A stretch of 64,000 bases of DNA from Cyclobacterium jeungdonense (GTDB lineage Bacteria; Bacteroidota; Bacteroidia; Cytophagales; Cyclobacteriaceae). Positions 34,581 to 44,893 of this stretch are shown here, piece after piece (the stretch's first letter is position 1; each line of letters starts with the position of its first letter). The notes below the pieces were generated by a model that was given only the letters and a program-made list of their open reading frames with translations, was not told the DNA's origin and made no database searches. The DNA is taken from contig NZ_WMCD01000001.1 in the NCBI RefSeq assembly GCF_010994275.1, positions 434,001-498,000 of the forward strand. Direction: 5' to 3'. The position numbers and the translations under genes are program-made.

Positions 34581-36299
34581 ATGAAACGAAGAACGTTTAT
34601 TCGTAAAAACGGACAAGTGGCCCTTTTGGCTCCCTTGGTACCCGTTTCTTTCCCTTCCCTTTTTTCCAGTAGGGATGCCCCGGAGGTAAAGCCGGCGTGG
34701 CTCCGGAAAATGATTGCCAATAACGATGCTTCCTTGGAAAGGGTACAGCGAAGGTACGTGGCGGATCCGGATTCCCCCCACTTCCGCGAGGTTCTGGATG
34801 GATATGGGATGCCTTCCCCGCATGCGGCCACGAGTTTCCTGAAAACAGGTATTTGCGCCCTGATTAGTCCCGAATCCACCTACCATGCCGATTCCGGTTT
34901 GGTGGAAAGGTTGGGACATGCGGCGGAGTTTCTTTTAAGCCTGCAGCACGAGGACGGTACCATTGATCTGTTGTCTACCAATTTTCATTCTACCCCCGAT
35001 ACCGGGTTTATTGTCAAATGGCTGGCACCCGTATGGCGTTTACTGGATAATAGCTCCGTGCCAGAAAAAGACGCCATCACCATTCCCCTAAAGCAATTTT
35101 TGTTGCAGGCAGGAGAGGCGTTAAAAGTCGGCGGTATCCATACACCGAATCATCGCTGGGTGGTGTGTTCGGCCCTGGCCGAGCTTTATAAAATTGAAAA
35201 AGATCCGGGATACAGGAACCGGGCGGAAAGATGGCTTTCTGAAGGAATTGACATGGACGCCGACGGGCAATACGAGGAGAAAAGCAGCTATATCTACTCT
35301 TCTCTCAGCAACCGGGTATTGATAAGTACCGCCCGTGGTTTCGATAAGCCCGAACTTTATAGCAACGTGCGCAGGAATCTGGACATGAATTTTTATTACC
35401 TGCACCCGAATGGGGAAATTGTCACAGAAGCTTCCGGACGGCAGGATAATTCCATCATCGGAACCCTCGAAAATTATTATTACCCGTATCGGTACATGGC
35501 GCTCAAGGATGAAAACGGGCAATACGCAGCAGCTTGTAGACTTATTGAAACGACCGCTTTCGAGAAAACTACTGGATTCTTATATTATTTTCTGGAGGAC
35601 AAGGAGCTGTGGAAAGCATTGCCCGGCCCGAAACCGCTGCCCACTTCCTATTCCAAAGTATTTCGAAATTCCAATCTGGCCCGGGTACGTAGGGGAGACT
35701 ACGATGCATCCATCCTGATGGGAAGCCCTGTTTTCTTCACCTTTCACAAACCCTCTTTGGCACTTCAGGGGATTCGGTTTGCCAGTGCTTTTTTTGGGAA
35801 AGGGCAATTTGTCTCGGAAAGCCTGAAGGAAGAAAACGGCACCTATATTCTCAGCAGTTATTTGCAGGGACCCTATTACCAGCCATTTCCAGCTGATAAA
35901 ATCCCCGGTGATGGGGATTGGTCTGGAATGCCGCGGTCGGAACGACCTCAATCCGAAGTCCAGGAACTCAACAGTCGGGTTACCATTCGTGAGACGGAGC
36001 AGGGCTTTTCGATCGAAATCAGCATTGCGGGTACCGACCGGGTGCCCGTAGCCCTGGAACTGGTTTTCAGACCCGGAGGAACCTTTGTGGGAACGGTTCC
36101 CCACGAAGAGCTGGAGGATACGTATTACCTGAAAGAAGGGACTGGGAAATATTCGCATGCCGGATCAGCGATTCACTTTGGCCCTGGCCTGCATCAGCAC
36201 CGCTGGGTGCAATTAAGGGGAGCTTTACCTAAACAGGATGCGCCAACCGTTTTTCTAACCGGTTTCACACCCTTTCACCATACAATTCAAATCACTTGA
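34581..36299 (+). CDS. Tat-exported lyase-like protein, alpha-helical barrel plus beta-sandwich
   Basis: The 572-residue protein has a twin-arginine leader (MKRRTFIRKNGQVALLAPLVP). Residues about 75-370 look like an (alpha/alpha) toroid: repeating helices with aromatic and His-containing loops such as STNFHSTPDTGF, GGIHTPNHRWVV (N190-H191-R192) and YLHPNGEIVTEASGRQDNS. Residues about 380-572 are beta-rich, like the C-terminal sheets of heparinase-type lyases. This layout is shared by several polysaccharide lyase families acting on uronate-containing glycans; I cannot name the family. The position inside a sulfatase operon supports a lyase or hydrolase role. The stop codon overlaps the next start by one base (TGATG), so translation is coupled to the following sulfatase. 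Confidence 0.6.
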   Translation: MKRRTFIRKNGQVALLAPLVPVSFPSLFSSRDAPEVKPAWLRKMIANNDASLERVQRRYVADPDSPHFREVLDGYGMPSPHAATSFLKTGICALISPESTYHADSGLVERLGHAAEFLLSLQHEDGTIDLLSTNFHSTPDTGFIVKWLAPVWRLLDNSSVPEKDAITIPLKQFLLQAGEALKVGGIHTPNHRWVVCSALAELYKIEKDPGYRNRAERWLSEGIDMDADGQYEEKSSYIYSSLSNRVLISTARGFDKPELYSNVRRNLDMNFYYLHPNGEIVTEASGRQDNSIIGTLENYYYPYRYMALKDENGQYAAACRLIETTAFEKTTGFLYYFLEDKELWKALPGPKPLPTSYSKVFRNSNLARVRRGDYDASILMGSPVFFTFHKPSLALQGIRFASAFFGKGQFVSESLKEENGTYILSSYLQGPYYQPFPADKIPGDGDWSGMPRSERPQSEVQELNSRVTIRETEQGFSIEISIAGTDRVPVALELVFRPGGTFVGTVPHEELEDTYYLKEGTGKYSHAGSAIHFGPGLHQHRWVQLRGALPKQDAPTVFLTGFTPFHHTIQIT

Positions 36300-38215
36300 T
36301 GTCCGATAGCATGCTGATAAAAACCCTTACTATACCCTCATTTCGTTTAATTCTAATTGCGCTCCTGTGCTTTTCTTTGCCCTGTTTGACGGTTTTTGGC
36401 AATAAGGCTCCGGAGAAGGAACGGTCAATAAGTGCGGCTAAGCCAAACATCGTCTTTTTGATATCGGAGGACAATTCAAAACATTTCATGGAGCTTTTTG
36501 ACCCAAACGGAGTGTCCACACCTGCTATTGAGGAAATGGCTTCTAATGGACTGACCTATGGACATGCGTTTTCCAATTCTCCGGTATGTTCGGTGGCACG
36601 AAGTACCCTTATTACAGGCACGCTGGCAACGCGAACAGGAATTCACCTTCACCGGAAGATAAAATCCGCACCGATGCCCGATGGGTTGGAAATGTTTCCT
36701 GCTTATTTGCGAAAAGCAGGATATTATACCACCAACAACGCCAAAAAGGACTACAATGCGCAGGAGGGAGAAGGCGTTTGGGATGAATCCTCATATCAGG
36801 CTTCCTGGCATAACAATCCCCAGTCAGAAAAGCCCTTTTTTCATCAGGAAACCTTTACAGAATCCCACGAGAGCCGCCTGCATTTTGACAAAGAACGGAT
36901 GAATAGCTACCATCCTACCGACGATCCTGCTCAGGTCAAGCTATTCCCGCAGTTTCCCGAAACACCCTTGTTTCGCTATACCACTGCTTACCACCGGGAT
37001 AAAATTCGGGAAATTGATGACTGGGTAGCCCAAAAAATCAAGGAATTAGAGGAAGCAATGGTACTTGAAGATACCTTTATTTTTTATTTTGGTGACCATG
37101 GAGGCGTTTTGCCAGGTAGTAAGGGTTATTTGTACGAAACAGGAATAAACGTACCCCTGGTAGTCCGCATACCCGAAAACTGGAAACATTTGGTTCCCTA
37201 CCAAAAGGGGGACTCGCCCGAAGCATTCGTTAGCTTTATCGATTTTGCACCCACCGTACTTCGCCTGGCAGATTTAGAAATACCCGAACCCATGGATGGG
37301 CAACCCTTTTTGGGAAAGGGGTTGGAGAGAGAAGCACTGGAATCCAGGGACGAGGCCTATGGACATGCGGATCGGTTTGATGAAAAGTACGAGATGGTCC
37401 GGTCTTTTCGCAAGGGTAAGTGGAAATACATCCGCAGTTACCAACCTTGGTATCCAGATGGCTTGCAAAACAATTACCGGTACAAAATGCTGGCTTTTGC
37501 AGAGTGGCGGAGCTTATACGATCAGGGAAAACTGGATACTATCGAAGCAGCTTTTTTTGAAGCCAAGCCGGTTGAAATGCTTTATGATCTGGAGGAGGAT
37601 CCTTTTGAAACAAAAAATCTTGCTGATGATCCCGCCAGAACATCAGTCCTGAATGGGATGAGAGAAGGTTTAAATCAATGGCTAGCAGCTAATAACGACC
37701 TGGGATTTCTACCCGAAAACCTTCTGGTAAACGAGGCGCTGGACAATCCGGTGGCCTATGGAAAGGCTTTTCACCCGGAGTTGGTAAAATTGATCCATAT
37801 TTCAAACTGGGCAACCCAACCTTGGAGGGAAGTTCGAGCAAATATATTCAGCACCCTACAATCTGGCTCTTACCTGGAAAGGTATTGGGCCTATATGGCG
37901 GCAGCATCTTTTGGAAAAAGCATTGCCTCGGAGTATGGGGAATTCCCGGATTGGAGGGAAGAGAAGCAACCCATGGTACAGTTACGGGCGATCGAATTGA
38001 TGGGAATCCTTGAAATAGACAATCCTTTTCCGGCGCTGTTTTCCTGGATTCAGGGAACGCGGGATCCGGTGGCAGCATTGATTGGGCTGAATACCCTGGT
38101 GTATTTCCTTGATCATAGCCGGTTTGAGCCGCAGACAGATCCAGGCGATCTGGTAGTTAGGGTATCCAATCCGGAGGTAGAGCGCAGACTTGCTTACCTT
38201 AAAGGCACCTGGTAA
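36299..38215 (+). CDS. Sulfatase with unusual C-S-V-A-R active-site motif
   Basis: From ATG 36299 the product has 638 residues with a hydrophobic leader (LILIALLCFSLPCLTVFG). The activation motif is C97-S-V-A-R101 in NSPVCSVARSTLITG: the Cys and Arg are conserved but the usual Pro/Ala at +2 is Val. Other sulfatase signatures are intact: FLISEDNSKHF, GDHGGVLPGSKGYLYE and FAPTVLRLADL. The C-terminal about 150 residues after the catalytic domain (REVRANIFSTLQSGSYLERYWAYMAAASFGKS ...) form helical HEAT-like repeats seen in this branch. An enzyme of this kind would desulfate a glycan in the envelope. It is fused at the translational level to the lyase-like gene upstream and lies 107 bases before the FGE gene. 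Confidence 0.9.
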   Translation: MSDSMLIKTLTIPSFRLILIALLCFSLPCLTVFGNKAPEKERSISAAKPNIVFLISEDNSKHFMELFDPNGVSTPAIEEMASNGLTYGHAFSNSPVCSVARSTLITGTLATRTGIHLHRKIKSAPMPDGLEMFPAYLRKAGYYTTNNAKKDYNAQEGEGVWDESSYQASWHNNPQSEKPFFHQETFTESHESRLHFDKERMNSYHPTDDPAQVKLFPQFPETPLFRYTTAYHRDKIREIDDWVAQKIKELEEAMVLEDTFIFYFGDHGGVLPGSKGYLYETGINVPLVVRIPENWKHLVPYQKGDSPEAFVSFIDFAPTVLRLADLEIPEPMDGQPFLGKGLEREALESRDEAYGHADRFDEKYEMVRSFRKGKWKYIRSYQPWYPDGLQNNYRYKMLAFAEWRSLYDQGKLDTIEAAFFEAKPVEMLYDLEEDPFETKNLADDPARTSVLNGMREGLNQWLAANNDLGFLPENLLVNEALDNPVAYGKAFHPELVKLIHISNWATQPWREVRANIFSTLQSGSYLERYWAYMAAASFGKSIASEYGEFPDWREEKQPMVQLRAIELMGILEIDNPFPALFSWIQGTRDPVAALIGLNTLVYFLDHSRFEPQTDPGDLVVRVSNPEVERRLAYLKGTW

Positions 38216-38322
38216 ATGGGTGTTTTATGGAAAGGAGGGTGCGTTTATCAAAAAGTTTTACGATCCATAGGGCTTTTTGGCTAACTTCATTAAATTGAAA
38301 CCGATAAACTAATTCAACTAAC

Positions 38323-39456
<1,134 letters not shown>

Positions 39457-41055
39457 ATGCGACTTATGACTGCCCAAAAAAGCCTGTTTTTAATTTGTTT
39501 TCTGAGTTGCTGTTTGCTCTTTTCCTGCCAGGAGAAGAAAGTGGAAAGCTACCGTAGGCCTAATATCCTGTTTGCCATTGCCGATGACCTTTCTTATCCG
39601 CATATGGGAGCCTACGGTATTGATTGGATTCAAACCCCAGCTTTTGACCGGGTGGCGAAGGAAGGCTTGCTGTTTTCCCGGGCCTATACTCCCAATTCAA
39701 AATGCTCTCCTTCCCGGTCCATCATTCTTACCGGCAGAAACTCCTGGCAGCTGGAAGAGGCCGCCAACCACGTTCCGTTTTTTCCTGAAAAATTTGCATC
39801 TCATGTAGAAATATTGGGTGAAAACGGCTATTTCACCGGTTTTACAGGGAAAGGCTGGGCGCCTGGAGATCCCGGGCAGCGGAACGGAAACCCCAGAATG
39901 CTCACAGGCCCGCGATACAGTGATATCCAACTGGATCCCCCTACCGAGCAGATAAGCAAAATTGATTATGGAGCTAATTTCAAGCATTTTTTGGATGAAA
40001 AACCAGAGGAGACCCCTTTTTATTTTTGGTACGGGTCCACCGAACCTCATAGAGCCTATGCCTATGGTTCTGGGGCAGAACTTGCTGGTAAATCCATAGA
40101 TAGTATAGATCATGTTCCGGCATTTTGGCCCGACAATGATTCGGTAAGAAACGATTTGCTGGATTATGCCTTTGAGGTTGAATATTTTGACCAACATCTG
40201 ATGACCATGCTTGAAGAGCTGGAGAAAAGTGGTGAATTGGAGAATACGGTAGTGGTAGTAACAGCGGACAACGGCATGCCATTTCCTCGGGTAAAAGGAC
40301 AGGCCTACGAGTATTCAAATCATTTGCCCCTGGCCGTGATGTGGGGAAAAAACATCCAAAATCCGGGAAGAGTCATAGATGATTTCGTCAACTTCACCGA
40401 TTTTGCTCCTACGTTCCTGGACTTGGCAAAAATTAACCCCGATAGCTCTGGAATGGCTCCCATGACAGGAAAAAGCTTGTTACCGATTTTCTTAACGGAA
40501 AAAGCGGGAAAAACCGACCCTTCACGGAATGCGGTATTAATAGGAAAAGAGCGTCATGATATTGGGCGGCCGGATGATCAGGGCTACCCGATACGGGGTA
40601 TTGTCACCGAGGAATTCACTTACATTCACAATTTTGAACCGGACCGCTGGCCTGCCGGAAATCCTGAAACCGGTTACCTAAATACCGATGGCAGCCCGAC
40701 CAAAACGGTTATTCTGAACCAGCGACGGGTAGAAGACAACAGGCATTTTTGGAATCTTTCTTTTGGCAAGCGTCCCCAGGAAGAGTTGTATGACCGGCAA
40801 AAGGATCCGGAATGCATCCAAAACCTGGCTCTGCATCCGGAATACCAGGCCATCAAAGAAAACCTGAAGGAAGAATTGTTCCGGCAGCTGAAGGCACAGG
40901 AAGATCCCCGGATGTTTGGGAATGGGGATGTTTTCGATTCCTATGAATATGCGCAGGAGAGTCAAAAGGATTTTTACAATCGCTTTATGCAGGGTGAATC
41001 CTTCAACACCGGATGGGTGAACGATACGGATTATGAAACTGACTTTAAGGAATGA
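39457..41055 (+). CDS. Sulfatase, lipoprotein (heparan-sulfatase-like group)
   Basis: The 532-residue protein starts immediately after the FGE stop. The leader has a lipobox LLFSC (Cys24), so it is membrane-anchored. The formylglycine motif is C83-S-P-S-R87 in [18 protein letters not shown]. Metal-site sequences are [13 protein letters not shown] and [13 protein letters not shown]. The pattern [14 protein letters not shown] with [12 protein letters not shown] resembles the N-sulfoglucosamine and related sulfatases of family S1, but substrate is not secured. The C-terminus ([16 protein letters not shown]) is standard. The following sulfatase overlaps by four bases (ATGA), so the two are translationally coupled and probably act on the same chain. 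Confidence 0.93.
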   Translation: MRLMTAQKSLFLICFLSCCLLFSCQEKKVESYRRPNILFAIADDLSYPHMGAYGIDWIQTPAFDRVAKEGLLFSRAYTPNSKCSPSRSIILTGRNSWQLEEAANHVPFFPEKFASHVEILGENGYFTGFTGKGWAPGDPGQRNGNPRMLTGPRYSDIQLDPPTEQISKIDYGANFKHFLDEKPEETPFYFWYGSTEPHRAYAYGSGAELAGKSIDSIDHVPAFWPDNDSVRNDLLDYAFEVEYFDQHLMTMLEELEKSGELENTVVVVTADNGMPFPRVKGQAYEYSNHLPLAVMWGKNIQNPGRVIDDFVNFTDFAPTFLDLAKINPDSSGMAPMTGKSLLPIFLTEKAGKTDPSRNAVLIGKERHDIGRPDDQGYPIRGIVTEEFTYIHNFEPDRWPAGNPETGYLNTDGSPTKTVILNQRRVEDNRHFWNLSFGKRPQEELYDRQKDPECIQNLALHPEYQAIKENLKEELFRQLKAQEDPRMFGNGDVFDSYEYAQESQKDFYNRFMQGESFNTGWVNDTDYETDFKE

Positions 41056-42506
41056 AAAGAAGATGGCGTTTTTGGTTTGTTCTGAGTGTCTTATTGCTGA
41101 CAGGGAATAGCCCGGGCTGGGCTCAGAATAAACGGCCCAATATCGTTATGATTCTTGCGGACGATATTGGGCATGAAGATATTGGGGTGAATGGTAATAC
41201 CCAGGTAAAGACACCTGTAATAGACAGGTTTGCGGCGGAAGGACTCCGCTTCACCAATTTTTATCTAACTACCAGCTCCTGCAGCCCCAGCCGGTGCAGC
41301 ATGATCTCCGGACGCTACCCACACAATACCGGTGCGGCGGAATTACACACTACGCTTCCGGAATCCATCGCCATTTTTCCTGAATTGTTAAAAGAGGCCG
41401 GTTATTTTACTGGCCAGGCAGGAAAATGGCACATGGGGCCTGCTCCGCGAAGGGGCTTTGATGTGATTTACGATAAAGGCCCCACTATGGGCGATGGCGG
41501 AGAAGATATGTGGGTTCCCCTGCTGCAAGAGCGACCCAAAGACAAACCTTTTTTTCTATGGCTGGCCTCTCTGGATGCCCATAGACCCTGGGGTCCCAAT
41601 TCTTTTTCGGGAACTCATACCCCGGAATCGGTACAGGTACCGCCTTTTCTGGCAGATGAAATGCCCACCAAAACAGATTTGGCTCGGTATTATGACGAAA
41701 TTTCCCGTTTTGACTCGTTTATAGGAAAGGTAGAAGCTGAATTAGACCGGCAGGGTGTGTTGGAAAACACCCTAATCCTGGTCCTATCTGATAACGGCAG
41801 GCCTTTCCCTAGAAGTAAAACTCGCTTGATTGATTCCGGGATCAAGTCTCCGCTGATCGTCAAATGGCCGGAGGGCATTACGAAAGTGGGGAGCATTTCG
41901 GGAAGTATGTTGAGCAGCATAGATCTGGCGCCTACTTTTTTGGAACTTGCCGGATTGACTCCTCCTGATTCCTTTCAGGGAAAAAGTTTTATGGCATTAT
42001 TAGAGAATCCGGGGCTGCCCTTTCGTAATTTTGTATTTGCCGAGCACAATTGGCACGACCACGAGGCCCATGCCCGAATGGTACGGACTAAAAATTACCT
42101 GTATATTAAAAACAACCGGCCCGGATTCAGCAATCCGGGACCTGCCGATTCGAATGCCTCAGAGGCTTTTGCGGATTTAAAACGAGTAAGAGACGAAGGG
42201 AGCCTCAATCCGGCACAGGCGGATGTATTTTCCGCGCCCCGAGCGGCAGAAGAGTTTTATCTGGTTGAGGAAGATGAATATCAGCTTCTGAACAGAGCGA
42301 CATTAGGAGATAGTACGGGCATGCTGGATTATTTGCGGGATGTCCTGGAAAAATGGAGTCAGGAAACAGACGACACGGTTCCGAATGATTTAACGGAGGA
42401 TTGGTACAACAAGGAAACCGGAAAACCCCTGGACATAGAAAGAACCCGCGGAGAAATGCCAGGAGGACCGGATGCCCTGAGTACCACCAACAAAGGACCC
42501 TTTTAA
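41052..42506 (+). CDS. Sulfatase, secreted
   Basis: The 484-residue protein has a basic-then-hydrophobic leader ([20 protein letters not shown] ... WAQ). The active motif is C77-S-P-S-R81 in [22 protein letters not shown]. Metal residues lie in [13 protein letters not shown], the later [13 protein letters not shown], and [14 protein letters not shown]. It resembles its upstream neighbour in the DNG-x-PFPR segment, suggesting the pair arose by an old duplication. The stop codon shares a base with the cytochrome start (TAATG), making the sulfatase-cytochrome junction translationally coupled. Substrate unknown; a role on the same glycan as the other cluster members is inferred from context. Confidence 0.93.
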   Translation: MKRRWRFWFVLSVLLLTGNSPGWAQNKRPNIVMILADDIGHEDIGVNGNTQVKTPVIDRFAAEGLRFTNFYLTTSSCSPSRCSMISGRYPHNTGAAELHTTLPESIAIFPELLKEAGYFTGQAGKWHMGPAPRRGFDVIYDKGPTMGDGGEDMWVPLLQERPKDKPFFLWLASLDAHRPWGPNSFSGTHTPESVQVPPFLADEMPTKTDLARYYDEISRFDSFIGKVEAELDRQGVLENTLILVLSDNGRPFPRSKTRLIDSGIKSPLIVKWPEGITKVGSISGSMLSSIDLAPTFLELAGLTPPDSFQGKSFMALLENPGLPFRNFVFAEHNWHDHEAHARMVRTKNYLYIKNNRPGFSNPGPADSNASEAFADLKRVRDEGSLNPAQADVFSAPRAAEEFYLVEEDEYQLLNRATLGDSTGMLDYLRDVLEKWSQETDDTVPNDLTEDWYNKETGKPLDIERTRGEMPGGPDALSTTNKGPF

Positions 42507-44884
42507 TGATTACCCGAAGGATGGAGATAAAGGAAATTGTCAATCGTTTCAACGCACTGCTTTGCGGAATGGCGATACTTCTAGTGGTGGGGACTTCCTG
42601 TAACTCCAAACCGGAAGCAATACCTTCCCGGCCCATGGATCCCTGGGCATTTCGTTCCGTTTTGGATAAACGCCCCCGAATGCTGACACTTGCATTGGAT
42701 ACCGCTTGCTTTGCTGCGTATGACCTGGGAAAAGGAGAGCTTTACAAGGTGTGGAAGGGTGGAGTCCTTCGGGAAGGAACCGTTTTTACCAATAAGAAAA
42801 ACATTCAACCCAGTTCCTGGGGTACATCTTATTATGGAGAGGATTCCCTGCCCAATCAGTGGTTGGTGTCCAAAAATGGAGAAAACCTCTCCTTCGAGAC
42901 GCAGTACAAAGGATACCTGTTGGAGGACAACCAAATAACCATTCGGTTTGAATTGGTTCTGGACGACGGAACAAGGATAAAAATAAACGAGCATCCGGAA
43001 TTTGTTCGGAATGAACTGGATCAACCGGGCTTCAAACGCTCCTTTGCTGGCTCTGAAATTCCCGAGGGATTGGAAGTTTCCTTGAGGTCTGATAATGATA
43101 AAGTTCAGGTGGGAATTTCCAGAGATCTTGTAGCAACTGATTTTTTTCAACAGCTTCCTGAGCAATCGCCGCCTGCCATTGGGGATAGTTATGATCACCT
43201 GGGAATATTGTGGATGGAAAATAGCGATTGCTACACCTGTCACGAAGAAAAGAACGCCATGGTAGGCCCTTCGTTCGAACAAATTGCTGCTCGGTACCCG
43301 AAAAATGGGGAAAGCTATTCCTTTTTGACCAGCAAAATAAAAGAAGGGGGAGCGGGAGTATGGGGAGATACGCCCATGAATCCGCATCCTGATTTGTCTT
43401 CTTCCGAGATTAAAACCATGCTGGATTATATTTTTACGTACAAACCTAAGGAAACAACCATTGCCACTGGAAATCGGGTAAACCAAAAGAGGCCATCCAC
43501 CAATATAGAAGAAGAATCCCCCTCTCCGAAGCCTGGCCATGGCGCTGCTGTGGAAGGGGTGCATCCGAGTTACGATTTGACGACTTTACATAATGATTCT
43601 TTTCAGCCAAGGGTAGGCGGGCTGGATTTTTTGCCAGACGGAAGGCTATTGGTCAGTACCTGGGATTCCATAGGAGGCGTGTATTTGGTTGACAATATCC
43701 TGGAAGGGGACAGGGCTCCGGTATCGGTAAAGCGCATTGCGGCTGGCTTGGCGGAACCCCTGGGTTTGGAGGTGGTGGATGGAGAATTATTTGTTTTACA
43801 AAAGCACGAATTGACCCAGTTAATCGATCACGATGGGGATGATTTAATCGATGAGTACCGGGTAGTTTGTGACGACTGGGGTGTACGGGATGATTTTCAT
43901 GAGTTTGCTTTTGGACTGGTTTACAAGGACAACCACTTTTACATCACCTTGTCCATGGCAATGCGGCTGATGGCCAATGAGCGCCAGCTCCCGGATAGGG
44001 GAAGAACCCTGAAGATCGATCGGGAAGGCAACTACGAATGGATGGATTATGGTTTGAGAACGCCCAATGGAATCGGTTTGGGTATGGATGAAGAGCTATT
44101 TGTGACCGATAACCAAGGGCAATGGTTACCTGCAAACAAACTTATACACGTTCGAAAAGGAGTGTATAATGGCATGGCATGGGGGCTTTCGGAGGAGCAA
44201 GAACTGGACCCGCCTGCCATGGTTCCTCCTGCCATTTGGCTGCCGGACAAAGAAATTGGAAACTCGCCCTCAGAGCCTATTTTGATGAAGGACGGGCCCT
44301 ATCAGGGACAGTTATTACATGGAGATGTAACCAATGGGGGAATCAAGCGGGATTTTCTTGAAAAGGTAAACGGAGCCTATCAAGGTGCGGTGTTCCGTTT
44401 TTCTCAGGGCTTTACAGCGGGGGTCAATCGACTCGTCTGGGGACCGGATGGCGCCCTATATGTGGGAGAGGTAGGAATGGTAGGCGGCTGGAGCTGGAAA
44501 GGAAACCAATTTGGTCTGGAAAAAATAATGTACAATGGGAGCAGTACTTTTGAAATGCTGGCTATCCGTGCAAAACCGGACGGGTTTGAAATCGAATTTA
44601 CTGAGCCAATCGGAACAGAGGTACTGGATCCGGCCTTGCTTGAAGTTCAGCAGTGGCGGTACAAGCCCACTGCCTCCTATGGTGGTCCCAAGTTGGACTT
44701 GACGCAGCTAACTCCAGAATCCATGAAACTATCCGGAGATGGGAAAAGGCTGCATTTAACCATCCCGGGATTAATGGAAAATCACGTTATTTATTTTAAG
44801 TTACCCGAAGATTTGAAAAGTCAAACGGGTAATTCACTATGGTCTTCAGAGGCTTGGTATACCCTTAACAACATTCCCAACTAA
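42506..44884 (+). CDS. Cytochrome c / sorbosone-dehydrogenase-like propeller lipoprotein (large form)
   Basis: From ATG 42506 the product has 792 residues with a lipobox VGTSC (Cys32). An N-terminal beta-rich domain (about 45-215, LDTACFAAYDLGKGELYKVWKGG) is followed by a cytochrome c domain with C242-Y-T-C245-H246. A beta-propeller occupies about 355-700 (GGLDFLPDGRLLVSTWDSIGG, IGLGMDEELFVTDNQGQWLP, VNRLVWGPDGALYVGEVG), and a C-terminal beta domain closes the protein. This mix is known from large envelope cytochromes of Bacteroidota and Planctomycetes linked to carbohydrate breakdown, where the propeller is thought to oxidise a sugar and pass electrons to heme. The frame extends 105 bases upstream, but the coupled ATG yields the lipoprotein leader and is preferred. 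The Tat-exported enolase-type gene starts 9 bases downstream. Confidence 0.85.
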   Translation: MITRRMEIKEIVNRFNALLCGMAILLVVGTSCNSKPEAIPSRPMDPWAFRSVLDKRPRMLTLALDTACFAAYDLGKGELYKVWKGGVLREGTVFTNKKNIQPSSWGTSYYGEDSLPNQWLVSKNGENLSFETQYKGYLLEDNQITIRFELVLDDGTRIKINEHPEFVRNELDQPGFKRSFAGSEIPEGLEVSLRSDNDKVQVGISRDLVATDFFQQLPEQSPPAIGDSYDHLGILWMENSDCYTCHEEKNAMVGPSFEQIAARYPKNGESYSFLTSKIKEGGAGVWGDTPMNPHPDLSSSEIKTMLDYIFTYKPKETTIATGNRVNQKRPSTNIEEESPSPKPGHGAAVEGVHPSYDLTTLHNDSFQPRVGGLDFLPDGRLLVSTWDSIGGVYLVDNILEGDRAPVSVKRIAAGLAEPLGLEVVDGELFVLQKHELTQLIDHDGDDLIDEYRVVCDDWGVRDDFHEFAFGLVYKDNHFYITLSMAMRLMANERQLPDRGRTLKIDREGNYEWMDYGLRTPNGIGLGMDEELFVTDNQGQWLPANKLIHVRKGVYNGMAWGLSEEQELDPPAMVPPAIWLPDKEIGNSPSEPILMKDGPYQGQLLHGDVTNGGIKRDFLEKVNGAYQGAVFRFSQGFTAGVNRLVWGPDGALYVGEVGMVGGWSWKGNQFGLEKIMYNGSSTFEMLAIRAKPDGFEIEFTEPIGTEVLDPALLEVQQWRYKPTASYGGPKLDLTQLTPESMKLSGDGKRLHLTIPGLMENHVIYFKLPEDLKSQTGNSLWSSEAWYTLNNIPN

Positions 44885-44893
44885 ACCGATACG

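Noticed and set aside
42401..42505. Upstream start for the large cytochrome protein
   Set aside because: It would overlap the sulfatase gene by 105 bases with unlikely residues; the coupled ATG gives a lipobox leader.
42581..43564. 327-codon minus-strand frame opposite the cytochrome gene
   Set aside because: The plus strand carries heme, lipobox and propeller motifs; the reverse frame has low-complexity composition and no family.
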